Source of the DNA: Cordylochernes scorpioides
Lineage: Eukaryota > Arthropoda > Arachnida > Pseudoscorpiones > Chernetidae
Direction: 5' to 3'
Assembly: GCA_030710605.1 (NCBI GenBank)
Contig: CP092863.1
Coordinates: 138,044,994 to 138,108,993 of the forward strand
Length of the DNA: 64,000 bases
Shown here: one piece after another, positions 50,340-61,754 of the stretch
How the letters are laid out: every line of letters begins with the position of its first letter
How positions within the stretch are numbered: position 1 is the stretch's first letter
Made by a program: the position numbers and the translations under genes
The notes under the pieces: generated by a model
What the model saw: only the letters and a program-made list of their open reading frames with translations
What the model was told of the DNA's origin: nothing
Databases searched by the model: none

Positions 50340-50793
50340 CTAATGGACATGTAAAACGTGTTTTAACAGGACATAGAGAAAAATCTGGAAGAGATATTTT
50401 TCGGATTTTTAGTCAAGAAAAATAAATTGACAGGTTCTGGGAAAAAATAGTTGTTTTTTATTCAGAAAATGATGATAACAATATTGCTATATCATATTTG
50501 ATTATCAGATACAAAATTATATCCGGAAAAATCCAAAAAGCAGAGACCACGGGTGAAGCCAGTTCATTTTTAGTATGCAGGAACAAAATTCTAACAGAAA
50601 ACATTCATTCGAGCAGAAGACACAAAGCCAGATCATCTCTTTATAAAAATAGCGCTTCTCAGACACAAAGTTTGGAGCGGGACGTTTCACAAGAATGACA
50701 TACACGGCGCCAATTTATAATTGTAACGAATAGTATTTGAATAAAAGCATTTAATCGGGTAAAACCCGGGCGTTGCCCGGGTCATTCGGCTAG
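50340..50793 (+). mobile_element. Non-autonomous Helitron-like element, 5'-truncated
   Basis: CTAG at 50790-50793 after hairpin ACCCGGGCGTTGCCCGGGT and CATTCGG. The interior matches 39660-40113. It is joined on the left to a MITE D terminus. Confidence 0.65.
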
Positions 50794-50801
50794 TAGATTA
50801 T

Positions 50802-50966
50802 AAACACAAGGTAAGAAGACCAAATCCAAATAAATAAATAGTGTGTAACGTTTCGATAACAGCGTTGTTACCATCTTCAAAGTACTTTTGTCTGAAGATG
50901 GTAACAACGCTGTTACCGAAACGTCACACACTATTTATTTATTTGGTCTTATTACCTTGTGTTTAA
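50802..50966. mobile_element. Foldback mini-element with hammerhead-like arms
   Basis: Arms of about 75 bp: AAACACAAGGTAAGAAGACC and AATAAATAGTGTGT at the left, mirrored on the right. Each arm reads inward-outward TGAAGATGGTAACAACGCTG, TTA(T/C)CGAAACG. CTGAAGA and GAAAC fit hammerhead core positions, with stem GGTAAC/GTTACC, but an extra T sits at 10.1. Confidence 0.72.
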
Positions 50967-51239
50967 ATTAAAATGTTTGATCTTTTCTAAGTATAACAAT
51001 GAAGTAAAAATATTTTTAGTTAGAAATATAACCATCCACATATATTTAAATTTTTATATTTTTTAATATCATATATAATCTTAATTTTACAAAAAAAAAC
51101 TAATAATTTAAATCTTTACTTAGTAAATGGAACACAAAAACGATTTTAAAAACCCTAAATCCATTTCAAAGTACCGGTTCAAAATCACTTTATTAGGTAC
51201 CGCTCAACAAGAGCAACCTAGTTTATGATAATTGAAACA

Positions 51240-51350
51240 GTGAATAATATGTGAAGTTCACATATTAAACAAAATTTTAACGCGGGATTCAATCCCGGTT
51301 CATGACTGTCGGGAATCGAGGGTGGTACCTACTCGTCCCCATTTCAAAGT
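51240..51350 (-). mobile_element. tRNA-like remnant
   Basis: The minus strand GGTACCACCCTCGATTCCCG, then CATGAACCGGGATTGAATCC, looks like a decayed tRNA-like SINE head with a B box; no SINE body follows. Confidence 0.4.
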
Positions 51351-51399
51351 AAATTGTAGAAAAAAAAATAATCATTGATATATCGTGATATTTTATTGA

Positions 51400-53600
51400 A
51401 ATTTGACCACGTGGAAGGTCCAATTGGCAATAACAACACTTGAAACAAATACAATTAATTCTCTCTCTCTGTTGATTATGATAAAATAAGTTATTTGATA
51501 AAATATAATTAAAGAAAGAATAAAAATATATAATAAGAACGATAATGAATAAAATATTACTTTTAAAATTAGAAAAGTTACGAGGAAAATTATTATTACA
51601 AAATTTTGATATAATTCAATATTTTTTGATAACGAGAAAATACTGGTACAAATTTAGAAAGAAGAAAGAAGTAATACATGTATATTAAAACAATAATACA
51701 AGCTTCATTGTAAATTCATATACCAATATGTTGAAGAATGCAGGTAAGAATTCACCCTGAATACCGAAGACCAGAGGAATCTTGTATCAATCTCAGATGT
51801 CAACTCTGGTGTCTACTGATGAGGGCCACAATGTCAACTGGACAGCTTCTTGATCACCAAATCTTGATACACCATCAGCCAACCAGAAGTTGGATAAATA
51901 TCACGTGATGTGAACTGGACCAACTGATTGGTTGGATTGATAGAAATCAACATTATACCAGTTGTGCTTCTTTTTAGCTCAAGCTTAATATTCTTTAAGA
52001 AATCTGTTCCTAATATTGCGTCACGAAATTTATCTAACTTTGACTATCAAAAATGCTCTGATAGCAGAAATTGTCAAGATGTCTCTAACTCAGCTCCATT
52101 ATATTTATTGAAGGAAAAGCTCCTTATTTCAGTCAATAGGATTCAAATAGAAATGGAGTACCATTCTGATATGACACGACAACAAAAATTATTTAAGTTT
52201 TTAATATAATTTTGAAAAATTTAATTAGCAATCTAAACTAGATATGAGCATAAGACCTTTGGAGAATTATAGGTAAAATATTAGTTTACGAATATTAAAC
52301 ACTGGGGTGAAATTGTATTGAAAAGATCAAAGAAAGGACTAAATGATAATCATACATTCCCAACCTATTCAGTTACCTTTTTAATAAATATAGTGGTTTC
52401 GGCAACAAATATTTTACATCGTTTTACAGTTTTATAACTGAAGTGTTTTATTATATAACTTGAGGAATTGTAACTAGAAGGTTTTCCCGAGGTTCTTGGA
52501 GGAATTTGATGCTTGGTTCCTGATTAGAGCTGTTCCATTAATTGATTAGTTACAACGGAATTGTGATGAGTTCATTGTCATAGTTAGAATCTCTACTTGT
52601 GAACTTTGCTCTTTTCTAATTGAAATCACCAGGAATCATATAAAACTTACAAACCGCGTGAATGCCAAGAATAAAAAAGGGACTCGGTGACAATAGCAAT
52701 CTGTTGACCATAAAGTCTGAATTCTAGGCTGCTGTGTGTAATAGATGCTCCAGATGGAGAGCCGTGACTTCCCTGTGTTCCAGCTCTACTAACGGCGTTG
52801 TTTCAGGATCTAGCTAGTGTTAGACAGTAGCTATTGACAGCGGGGCGGGTTTTAGCGCTTACACCTCTGTGATGATCACAGCAGGGGCTGTGGTCATTTA
52901 CCATTCCACGTTGGGCGGGAGGACCCACTACTTTAACCCTGTGTCACATAACGTGGATTGGTACTCAACTTCTCCTCCGGCAGCTTGGCTCGCTCCACAG
53001 ACCCAGGACTAGGTACTGATTACTAGTCTGCTGGTTCTGGTGCAAAACTCCAATGGGAGGCCTCGCGTGTGACGTTAAGTCCGGCTTTCAGCGTTGGCAG
53101 TGTCAGCAGTTCTGTCTTCGGTCTCTAGTCCGCTCCATTCCACTTTGTTGTCCAATAGTGAACTCAACGAGTTCATCGAGTTGTCGGAATTGGGAAGTTG
53201 GGTTCAGGGGTGTGTAGCAATACATGACGGTGTGTGATAGTATAGTCTACCTTTAACCCCCTCTGTGTTATGTATCTAGATATCACGTGGAGCCCTCACC
53301 GTGTCTAGTTAACATTTAGGTAAATGTCTTTCTTTAAGCTCCCTCCTTAGTTCACTGAGTCCCTTCTTTATAACTTGGTCTTCACGCGGTATTAGCTACA
53401 TTTTGGAGAGTGAAATAAAGCAATAATCCTACCTTTAAATATGTAGACATTTCTCATAACTTGAAATAATTTTAATATATAAAAAATGTGGTGACTAAAC
53501 TCCGTGGTGCAATAACAGTGGAAAGTTATCTTTCCAGCTCTGTGTAACATCTATGGTGTTTAAAGTGTAGTTCTGGTATCTCCATGTTAGATGGACGGAG
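51400..53600. other. Unassigned region with one hammerhead-like relic
   Basis: 51810-51870 reads GGTGTCTACTGATGAGGGCC, ACAATGTC, AACTGGACAGC: the CTGATGAGGGCC half is intact but GAAAC is absent. 52700-53340 is GC-richer with no recognisable protein. ORF 51928-52209 has no known motif. Confidence 0.35.
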
Positions 53601-54576
53601 CTATACCGCACGCCCGCACGATGGACTGTAGGGACCAGGTGTTGGCATCAACGAAGGTCGAAACTTCTCTAACCTATACTTGAGCTTTCTCGATGTACCA
53701 TAATATTGGTGTGGCCATAATAATGTCAAATCTGTGTATATTACAACAAAATGGTATTTAAGGTAATTGACATGGGATAGAAATGTCTGAAACAAGGAGA
53801 ACCAAAGTAGTTGTTGAAGGTAAAGAGTACAATTACTGAATATGTAGGACTCAAGTATAAAATAGCATCAATATAATTTGTGTTCTATACTATAATTGAA
53901 AATAGATAAAGTTCAAATAAAAGTTATATATAAAAGATAATCCTCTTTCGCAAAAAATTATTAACTTATAACTATTAACTCTTGTGGCGACCACACTTTG
54001 CTTCAGTGAGCGCGAACTGGGACAAAGTTTCAATACACATACTACGGGTAATAGAGTGGCGGCCCCACTATGCCTTGGCAAGCACGTGCTGGGAGAACAC
54101 GTCACTACGCATGCGCGGGCGTAATCCGGAACTTTCTAGCGACTGGCGCGGTAAACAACAAGGCCTGCTCCCAACGGCCGTTACTTCAACCGTTACTTCT
54201 TTTCTCTTTATATATTTCTGGCTTTAGATAAATTAATTTTAATTATAATTTTATCAGCGGCCTTTCACAAGCCACACCAATACATCACGCAACCATCCAC
54301 AAACTTATTAAATCTATGAACTTTCGTACTATCGCTCTTCAATGGGCAAAAGGTGTTTCTCCAATTATAGTTCCATTTCTGTATTGACATCTTATGTTCA
54401 CATCTTAGTTGGATACTTGATTTTTTTCTGCCTCTTTTCATCTAATGATTTAAAAAATGACTTGATTTGCAAGCTCGATAACTCGTGATTAAAGTTAATA
54501 CAAGAAACTTTTTGCAATAAGATTTTCTTATATACATAATGTTCCATGCTATGTTGAGGTACCTCGGTTTGCGAGT
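53601..54576. other. Unassigned region
   Basis: Locally GC-rich near 53990-54180 with short ORFs on both strands that match nothing I recognise. Confidence 0.3.
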
Positions 54577-54639
54577 ATGATCCGTTCAAGAGAAATGTCT
54601 GTAATCCAAACGAGGAACCTACCTTGTATAAATCTGCCC

Positions 54640-54979
54640 ATCAATATCGGCTGGTCGTCGCTCCGGCGCTGCGTCTTCTCAGGGCACAACGCGGCAGTGA
54701 GGCTAGCTCGGCATACCTTGCCCCATCCTGCCCATCCGGCATCGGTACAACAGTCCTGCGTTGCCTGTGGGTCCGGCGACCTGTCGCTGGTCCTGCCGCT
54801 GCATCAGGTCTCTGATCTGGGAGGCCTTCACCATGAGCCAGCGGCCTTCTTAACTGCAGGGCTGGATCTTCAGGCATATCCTGGATGATGACGCCCTGGC
54901 CATCCTGGGGTCTGCCAAGACACACATCTATAAGTACTTCCTCATGGAACTGAGGAGTGTTCAAGAAGACCTTGTCTGA
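54640..54979 (+). pseudogene. LINE ORF2 C-terminal fragment
   Basis: Two frames give SGHNAAVRLARHTLPHPAHP and SCVACGSGDLSL (a C-x2-C pair), then, after a stop and frameshift, LQGWIFRHILDDDALAIL, SAKTHIYKYFLMELRSVQED and stop. The same end is found at 56130-56430 and 1625-1770. Confidence 0.6.
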
Positions 54980-54999
54980 AGGAGGACTTTCTCAAGGTG

Positions 55000-55350
55000 G
55001 GGAAGCCTTCCTTGCTTAAGAAATTTGTACATGTGTACAACTGTATATATTTATCTACATTTTATCTAGTCTTTTATTATATATTACGCCTTTATTTATT
55101 TATTTTTGTAACAATTTATTAGATGGGTCAATAGTTCTACTGCTGTATTGGGAGGCTTGTGGAGGTTGTGTTGACTTAGAGACCGTACTTTGTGTTCTAG
55201 AGTACTGGGACCTCGGAAGCCCGGAGTCAACTGGGAGTAGGACCACGCTCTCTTCAGTCCTGCTCCTCCCACAGTGGCTGCTATCCCACCCAGCTCCTGC
55301 GGTCTCCTTGGTCCTAGCACGAGCATCAGCGCAGTTGGAAGGCCTCTCGA
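55000..55350. other. Unassigned spacer
   Basis: No confident feature; opposite-strand ORFs overlap and lack motifs. Confidence 0.3.
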
Positions 55351-55353
55351 TGG

Positions 55354-56435
55354 ATGAGGAAATCTGGGGTTCTACCACTTGATGGAGGGGCTACAGCTCG
55401 GCGCATCATTAGAGCGGATCCACAGCTCGCCGAACTTCTTGCGCCGTACAAGGGAGAAATTATAGAGGCCCTCGTTTCTATTCCCTGGCCTGAAGAGCCT
55501 CCTCAAGAAAATGGGAAATGGCCAAAGATCGTACTTCACAGGATGGCCCTGCCAGAGTACTTGCCCCGTAACCCAAACCGCACTTTATAAACATTTCGTA
55601 GCTGTCCAAGAAAAGACCATGTGCTCCAAATGTGATTCAGTCTGGCATCCAGGCTTGCCGCTCGCGAGCTTCGAACTCCACCACTTCCTGAGTCAACATC
55701 GCGTAGATGTCGCCTTCGTACAGGAGACCCAACGTCGCTGGACTATGTTCGAGACTGTTGCCTACAAGGCTACATAGACCTCTTCGTCCCTCCTACAGCC
55801 GTCAGGAGTTGGGGTATCGCCTGCGTCTTTGGGCTGGGCGTCGTCTTCTTGCGGCAACGTGTCCTGCTGCCGGACCACATCGCCATCGAGAGACGCTTAC
55901 TGGGGAGGTTCTTCCGTCAAAGCCGAACTCCTGGCAAAAGACAGATCCCTTTACGTCTTTCACGGTGGGAACGCCAGGCGGTTTCTATAGGCCATCGGTC
56001 CAAGCGGGAGGCCTCCACACCAGAGCTTCTACTGCACGCCGTATGTTGGAGAGCCCGCGCCTGGCTACACTGCCCAACTTCTGCGAAGGTGGACGATTCA
56101 TTCGGACATCCCCAACACCATCAGATGGTTGTCGCCGCGGCGTTCTCCAGACACAACGCCGATGTTGCAGTTAGGCTGGCCATGTATCCTGACCACTCGA
56201 CCCGACAGTCCTTCGTCGCTTATGAATCCTGGTCTTTTCGCTGGTCCACCGTTCCGGCCGCTGACTCAGTCCTCTGTTCCCGGAGGTCTTCACATCACCC
56301 GGCGGCCCCCTGACCTGTAGTGCTGCTGAACCTTCGAGCGAGGCCTGGATGACGACTTTCTGGACATCCTGGTGTCCGCCAGGGGAGTGAGAGAAGACCC
56401 TCTCTGTATAGAGGAGGACTCTCTGAAGATGTAAA
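55354..56435 (+). pseudogene. LINE relic: possible ORF1 end, endonuclease start and ORF2 C-terminus fused
   Basis: 55354-55590 is an open frame (LAELLAPYKGEIIEALVSIP, ENGKWPKIVLHRMALPEY) of unknown identity. 55600-55780 reads FELHHFLSQHRVDVAFVQET, the start of an APE-type LINE endonuclease (E in the QET motif). After frameshifts, 56090-56430 gives SRHNADVAVRLAMYPDH and RPPDL...ERGLDDDFLDIL, the C-terminus also seen at 54640. The central RT is missing, so this is a deleted, frameshifted copy. Confidence 0.55.
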
Positions 56436-56443
56436 TGTAAATA

Positions 56444-56764
56444 CACTCATGGACAAAACTTAAGGAAGTTTTACCTTCTAGCATGTATATCGGGATTCAG
56501 ACAATACCTCTGAAAGATATTACAGTGACCTTTATTGAAGACACACGAGATAACCAAGTGTGAACAAAACTTAAGGAAGTTGTACCTTTTATCATGTATA
56601 TCGGGATTCAGAAAATAGCTATGAAATATATTACTGTGACCTTTATTGAAGAAACACGAGATAACCAAGTGTGAACAACCTCTGTCTCCTTAAAAATAAA
56701 TAAATAAAATAGACGACCGGTGGCATCAAAGAATTTCCACTTCCTTAAGTTTTGTCTATGATTG
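56444..56764. mobile_element. MITE family D, two units
   Basis: CACTCATGGACAAAACTTAA at the left and CTTCCTTAAGTTTTGTCTAT at the right, TA at both ends, two long-type units between. Confidence 0.87.
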
Positions 56765-56929
56765 TATGTCTTTATCACTCTCTCTCTCTTTGTATATATT
56801 TTCAGGTATAATTTGTATGTTTATCTTTAATTGTTATTCTCGTTGATTAAATATCAATAAAGGTTTTTAAAATAATCAATTGTCTTGATGCATCTCAACA
56901 AACAAATGTAAGATTTTTTTTTTTGCTTA

Positions 56930-57070
56930 TCCCTAGTACACGTGGTACAGGCCATGATAATCATGGTGGGTAGTTAGCGACTGCTTACACATGTGAAAAG
57001 CAGTTCGACTTTGCACTTACAAATGTGCCAGAGCCCCGTTTGGTTACTTGCACTCGCTGGTGGGACAAAT
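56930..57070 (-). mobile_element. SINE body fragment
   Basis: Minus strand: CAAACGGGGCTCTGGCACAT, GTCGAACTGCTTTTCACATG, CTACCCACCATGATTATCAT, ACCACGTGTACTAGGGATAA. Head missing. Confidence 0.72.
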
Positions 57071-57560
57071 GTAAAATGGACTTTGTAAGTATGATTCCTT
57101 ACAACAAGTATTTGGGCACTTACAACACTCCAAGATAATTGTTGTTGCTTCTTATCCCCTTGTGTAAAGATTACACTCATTTCATGATCTCATGGAATGG
57201 GGTGTAGGGGTGCAGCTTTCGTTTATCATGGTACCATGATCCAGACACACTTTGGTGAAAGTCTGACATTGCCTGTATACTGACATTGTCAGGTGGTAAA
57301 ATTTATGTCACAACGGAAACAATTGAGATAAACAAAGATCACACAAATATCTCTTGATGGGACTACCTAACTGTGAAATCATTTTTGGAACACTGTCGTT
57401 AAAAAACTAAAAAAATCAAGGTGAAAATGCTCTTTTGTCTTTTTAAAAAAGTCAATGTTAGAATAGATGTGCAGAGCGAAATTAGGAATTTTATATTTTT
57501 TATATATATAAGTAGACACTTTTAACAATTCTAAATATGATGGCACGCTAATGCATAATA

Positions 57561-57794
57561 CAGTAGACTCTCCTATAACGCGAGTTTTTACAACGCGATT
57601 TCGTACAACGCGATAAAAAAATTGCGACAAATTTATTTATACAACGCGAATTTTCGTATAACGCGCTATAAAATAAAACAATTTGCCCTAACAACATTCG
57701 CGTTATACAAGTTTTATTTCGTACAACGCGAATTCCTATAACGCGATTTCATACAACACGGAACACATTAATCGCGTTATAGGAGAGTTTACTG
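57561..57794. mobile_element. MITE, pogo/Tc1-like ends, 234 bp, rich in AACGCG
   Basis: CAGTAGACTCTCCTATAACG at the left; mirrored CGTTATAGGAGAGTTTACTG at the right; TA on both sides. The interior repeats (A/T)ACAACGCGA in both orientations. Confidence 0.88.
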
Positions 57795-57809
57795 TACTAT
57801 AATTATTCT

Positions 57810-58060
57810 TAAAAAAAAAGTACTTTACTGTTTGCGGAAGAACATCGCTCTCAAAGCATATTATATATTCTTAATTATATTTATTTATACTATTCTCAAA
57901 GCTTATATTCATAGTTTCACTTAAAATAACTTTTTCCAAGATGTCAGTATTAGTATAAAAACAAACAGCCCAATACAATATTACAGCAGTATGATAGATT
58001 AAACTGGCGAAACCACTGGAAGGGTTTACCGCTGATGAGCCAAGCTCATGCCATTTTGCT
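57810..58060 (+). mobile_element. Family H2 fragment with permuted hammerhead-like motif
   Basis: GTTTGCGGAAGAACATCGCT hairpin at about 57830, then CTGGCGAAACCACTGGAAGG at 58004 and CTGATGAGCCAAG at 58032. Confidence 0.65.
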
Positions 58061-58074
58061 TATCTCCCCAGATA

Positions 58075-58250
58075 CAGAATGTAATGCTGGGGATATTTAC
58101 ATACACCTAAACAATGGTAAACAAATTGGTTTTTGTCTGAATTTTCCAAAACTGGTGTTGGGGCTTATTCCTTATCAACAAAATTGAGATCTGTACAGGG
58201 TGTTAAACAAAAATGTATTTTAAAGGGAGAGGTGCTCCTTTTGTGGTACA
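58075..58250 (+). mobile_element. Hammerhead-bearing element, unit 4, decayed
   Basis: GAATGTAATGCTGGGG marks the lost core; ATTTTCCAAAACTGGTGTTG and AAAGGGAGAGGTGCTCCTTT are retained. It is followed, as at 59270, by a linker and a palindrome X copy. Confidence 0.6.
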
Positions 58251-58354
58251 TATAAATTTAAATATGTATTTGAGATACAACAAAACTATATAGAACTTAG
58301 GCAAATTATTTTTTAATATAAAATTAGAAAGAAATTGTAAATTAATAGAGTTTT

Positions 58355-58612
58355 ATTGACCAAATATCAGCTCGACGGTGGCGCTCGAGTGGCAGAAATG
58401 GGAACTAAAGTTAATGTTTTCCGTTCCATTTAAAGATAGGTCACGTGTGTAATCATGATTATCATATATTTAAATATATATATTTACAAAAATGTTTCTA
58501 TTTAAATTTTACATTAAACAGGGCGTAAATATTACAAAGCCAATTTTAGTTCCAACTTTGGCCACTTGAGCGCCACAGTCGAGCTGATATTTGGTCCATA
58601 AAACTGACTTAA
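58355..58612. mobile_element. Palindromic element X, copy 1
   Basis: ACCAAATATCAGCTCGACGG and TGGCGCTCGAGTGGCAGAAA at the left, mirrored by TGGCCACTTGAGCGCCACAG and TCGAGCTGATATTTGGTCC at the right, about 250 bp. Confidence 0.82.
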
Positions 58613-58794
58613 ATGAATCATTGTCTTTTGATTTCTATTTTTCACTCAAATTGGCAATACAATTGGTCTATAACGAAGTTTTCCTGAATTCCCAGTCACG
58701 TTACATTTTAAAATAATATCTACACATATGGGAAATTCCTAGATGTTGAATTCTTTTGTTTTATTGGTGGTTCATAGCGTCGCGATTTGACAGC

Positions 58795-59240
58795 CACTTT
58801 TATCTGGAAAATCATTGCTCCAATGGCCCCCGATTATTGCAAAAGTCCAACCACACCAGTGAGTTTAAGTAACCAAACGGATTTCTAGAACACATGTATA
58901 CTCATAGGAACTTAAGGAAGTGAAAAGTCTATTATGCGCCGGTCGACTATTTTTTATTTTATCATTATTTTTTTGAGACATTATCAATTTTGTTCACACT
59001 TGGTTATCTCGTGTGTCTTCAATATAGGTTACTGTGTATAAAATATTTCTCAGAGTTATTGTTCAAATCCCGATATAATGCTAAATGGCACAACTTCCTT
59101 AAGTTTTGTCCATGAGCGTAAGTACAAAAGTGGAAATGAATTCTTCATGTGTGGATATGTGATGTATTTACAGCGAAAGAATTCACCAACTACTACCCAC
59201 CATGATTATCATGGCCTCTACAACGTGTAACAGAGATAAT
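58795..59240 (+). mobile_element. SINE split by MITE family D
   Basis: CAATGGCCCCCGATTATTGC and AACCAAACGGATTTCTAGAA precede, and GTACAAAAGTGGAAATGAAT, ACTACCCACCATGATTATCA follow, the TA-bounded MITE (58901-59118). Confidence 0.75.
58901..59118. mobile_element. MITE family D, single unit, nested in a SINE
   Basis: CTCATAGGAACTTAAGGAAG at the left and CTTCCTTAAGTTTTGTCCAT plus GAG at the right; one long-type unit (CACTTGGTTATCTCGTGTGT). Confidence 0.82.
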
Positions 59241-59269
59241 AAAAAATAAATATAACATTAATTTGCGGA

Positions 59270-59500
59270 AGGGGATAGGTATTCTTGTACCTGAAGAGAC
59301 ACCTCTCCCTTTCAAAAAACAACGTATTTCTGTTGATTACCTTAGTACAGGATGTAATGATGTGGCCATAGACCGAAACCATGGTATACATGTTGGTCGT
59401 TTTCTGAATTTACCAATACTGGTTTTGTATTCTTTATCACCAATAAACAAAAATGTATTTTTAAAGGGAGAGGTGCCTCTTTTAGTACATATATATACAA
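59270..59500 (+). mobile_element. Hammerhead-bearing element, unit 5
   Basis: Terminal inverted motifs GTACCTGAAGAGACACCTCT and CCCTTT versus AAAGGGAGAGGTGCCTCTTT and TAGTAC. Contains a hammerhead relic and TTTACCAATACTGGTTTTGT. Confidence 0.72.
59348..59391 (+). ncRNA. Hammerhead ribozyme relic
   Basis: CCGAAACCATGGTATACATG preserves GAAAC, palindromic stem III and the cleavage side, but CTGATGA has become AATGATGT and stem I is broken. Probably inactive. Confidence 0.65.
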
Positions 59501-59584
59501 ATATATATTTTAGATACAACAACACTCTATACAATTGATTAAAATTAATTCAAAATGTGAAATAAAAAATTCTCAATTAATAGA

Positions 59585-59850
59585 GTTTTATGGACCTAAT
59601 TTCAGCTCGACGGTGGCGCTCGAGTGGCAGAAATGGGAACTAAAATTTATTTTTTTTTTTTTGTCCCATTTAAATATAGGTCACGTGTGTGATTTTGATA
59701 ATCACACATATATAAATATATATAATTACAAAAATGTTTCTATTTAATTTTTTACATTGAAAACGGCGTAAATATTACAAAGCCAATTTTAGTTCCAACT
59801 TTGGCCACTTGAGCGCCACAGTCGAGCTGATACTTGGTTCATAAAATTGA
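59585..59850. mobile_element. Palindromic element X, copy 2
   Basis: TCAGCTCGACGGTGGCGCTC at the left and GAGCGCCACAGTCGAGCTGA at the right, as at 58355. Joined to hammerhead unit 5 by the same linker (GATACAACAACACTCTATA). Confidence 0.82.
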
Positions 59851-60067
59851 CTTAAATGAATTGTCTTTTAATTTATGTTTTTTAATTAAATATAATAAAA
59901 CTAAGATGAAACTTCTATATTTTGAACTCGAAAATTTGAACTTTTCATGACGCATTTATTCATTATTTTTAAAAATGGAACATACGCTTCATAAATAGTT
60001 TAAATTTCCGATAACAGATGGCGCCCTAATACATATTGTTATATATTGATCTCTGATAATTACAGAA

Positions 60068-61243
60068 AGGATAAAAGCCAGACGATATAAGCCAGACCTC
60101 TTGAGCTCTGGGTCTTGATCTCCGGTCTTGATCCCTGAAATGATCTCTTGACTATTTTTGAAGCCTGCAGCGCTTTAGTTGTGCTTGGCGCTGCCTTGGT
60201 TCCCTCATTTTTTTTTTTTTTTTTTTACATCCGGATTGCTCTGCTTTCCAAGCCGAACTGCTTGCCATTCTTTGGGCAACTCGCCTCGCGGAAAGTATGC
60301 CAACCAACCCAGGAGTCACTATAGCGTCTGACTGCAGATCTGCACTGGCCGCTATATGTGCTCCTGGTCCAGCCCAAACGGCTCTAATTGCCGAAATAAT
60401 TCTAGCCCTAGACCAAGCACCTCAGGTCAGCCTCTGTTGGGTAAAGGGCCACAGTGGAGTTGCAGGCAATGAACTGGCTGACCAGGCAGCAAAGACTGCA
60501 GCAATCTCTAACCTGGAACAATCCTACTCCATCCTTCCCCAAAGCTTTGCCCGCAGCCGTGCCCACTCATCGGCTATGGAAGCTTGGACCTTAGTCTACA
60601 CCCAGGATTACCATAACAGAAACCTAAAAAGATTTGCGACCTCCCCAATCCGCCTTAGGTCATTCCTGTCCAAAATACGTCTTGGGATGGCCACCACTAC
60701 CATCCTTACCGGTCACGGCCACGTTCTGGCAGATCTAGCGCTCTGGCATAGAGATCTAGATCCAACTTGTCCTCACTGCCGGGAAGAGCCACAGACTGTG
60801 GATCACCTCCTCTTCTCCTGTCCAGCTTTTATGCTACACAGGCTACAGACAGCCCTACTGCTTGGAGTACAAGACTTCAGCCCGACAGCCCTGCCCCTAC
60901 TTCCTGACTCCCTGCCGGCCTGGAACTACCTGGTTACCTGGTTCACCTCAGCAATCGGCCCTCCCCATGACTAGACTTCTCCTCTAGACTGTAGCTGTAC
61001 AGCCCGGGTAGTTGGCGATTTACGCTCCAGGAGCCCGGGTTACCTCTATTTTCTTCTCTCTCTCTTCTTCCCTCAAAACGGCGTGCACTAGCCCTCCTCT
61101 CCCCCGGGGTGCCCACGGCCTCGCCGTCGCCTCTCCAGCCCTCTCCTTGGCCCTCCTCTGCGGCGGGTTGCTCGGAGACACCTAAATATGAGTTATGCCT
61201 TAAAATGCTTACCGAAGCATGTAGAAGGCACAATAATAGTATA
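60068..61243 (+). mobile_element. Internally deleted LINE with 14-bp target duplication
   Basis: TGATAATTACAGAA flanks it (60054-60067 and 61244-61257). A 5' leader of about 140 nt is joined through a T-run (60208-60226) to the RNase H and C-terminal part of ORF2 and the 3' UTR. Endonuclease and RT are absent although the 5' end seems retained, so this is an internal deletion rather than ordinary 5' truncation. Confidence 0.75.
60228..60974 (+). CDS. LINE ORF2 remnant: RNase H (partial) plus C-terminal zinc motif
   Basis: The frame is open from the T-run: CSAFQAELLAILWATRLAES, then ATG at 60297, IASDCRSALAAI, CWVKGHSGVAGNELADQAAK. These carry the RNase H catalytic E (FQAEL), D (SDCRSAL) and final D (NELAD); the first strand with its Asp is lost. 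Then come LRSFLSKIRLG, TGHGHVLADLALWHRDLDPT and the C-x2-C-x8-H-x4-C motif CPHCREEPQTVDHLLFSC. Typical of I/R1/Jockey-type ORF2 ends. No stop within 249 codons, but there is no RT, so no autonomous function is expected. Confidence 0.83.
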   Translation, partial: HPDCSAFQAELLAILWATRLAESMPTNPGVTIASDCRSALAAICAPGPAQTALIAEIILALDQAPQVSLCWVKGHSGVAGNELADQAAKTAAISNLEQSYSILPQSFARSRAHSSAMEAWTLVYTQDYHNRNLKRFATSPIRLRSFLSKIRLGMATTTILTGHGHVLADLALWHRDLDPTCPHCREEPQTVDHLLFSCPAFMLHRLQTALLLGVQDFSPTALPLLPDSLPAWNYLVTWFTSAIGPPHD

Positions 61244-61257
61244 TGATAATTACAGAA

Positions 61258-61754
61258 TTTCTCTCTATAGCGAAGTTTTTATTGACAATTCCTTTTTAAA
61301 CTATTGAAATAATTTTTATATATCGTAAAAATCTTTTAAATATATTATTTTCACATATTTCATAGCATTTTGAGCTATTATTCCAAAATTTATGCTTGAT
61401 TAAATATAACGCTGGACCTTTTATATCTTCATTTAAATTATTATCAATTTCTTTTATTCTAAAATAATAATTATTTAATGTGAAAATATAAAAACGGTCA
61501 GGAAATGCCTTTTTTGTGTTTGATAAACGATAGTTCAAAATTCTATGAAGTAAGTGAAAAATAAATCAATATATAACATTTTTACGATATATGGAAATTA
61601 TTTTAAATGTAACGCTCTTGGAATTCAATAAAACTTCGTTATCTCAGAGAAATTCTATAATTAAATGTCCAATATAAAGAAATCCCACCGTAGTTTGATT
61701 TTATTTAAGTGAAAAATAGAAATCAAAAGACAACAATATATTTAAGTCAGCTTT
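61258..61754. other. Unassigned AT-rich spacer
   Basis: No gene recognised; a weak inverted similarity between 61300-61330 and 61570-61600 (TTTTTATATATCGTAAAAAT type) is visible. Confidence 0.35.

Noticed and set aside
53990-54200. GC-rich patch with ORFs on both strands as a CpG-island promoter
   Set aside because: Too short and lacking any adjacent recognisable exon; no support beyond base composition.
57180-57310. Possible hammerhead with ATCATGGTACCATGAT palindrome
   Set aside because: No CTGANGA core in the right place and no GAAAC pairing; the flanking resemblance to 25450-25475 (GATCTCATGGAAT) is too short.
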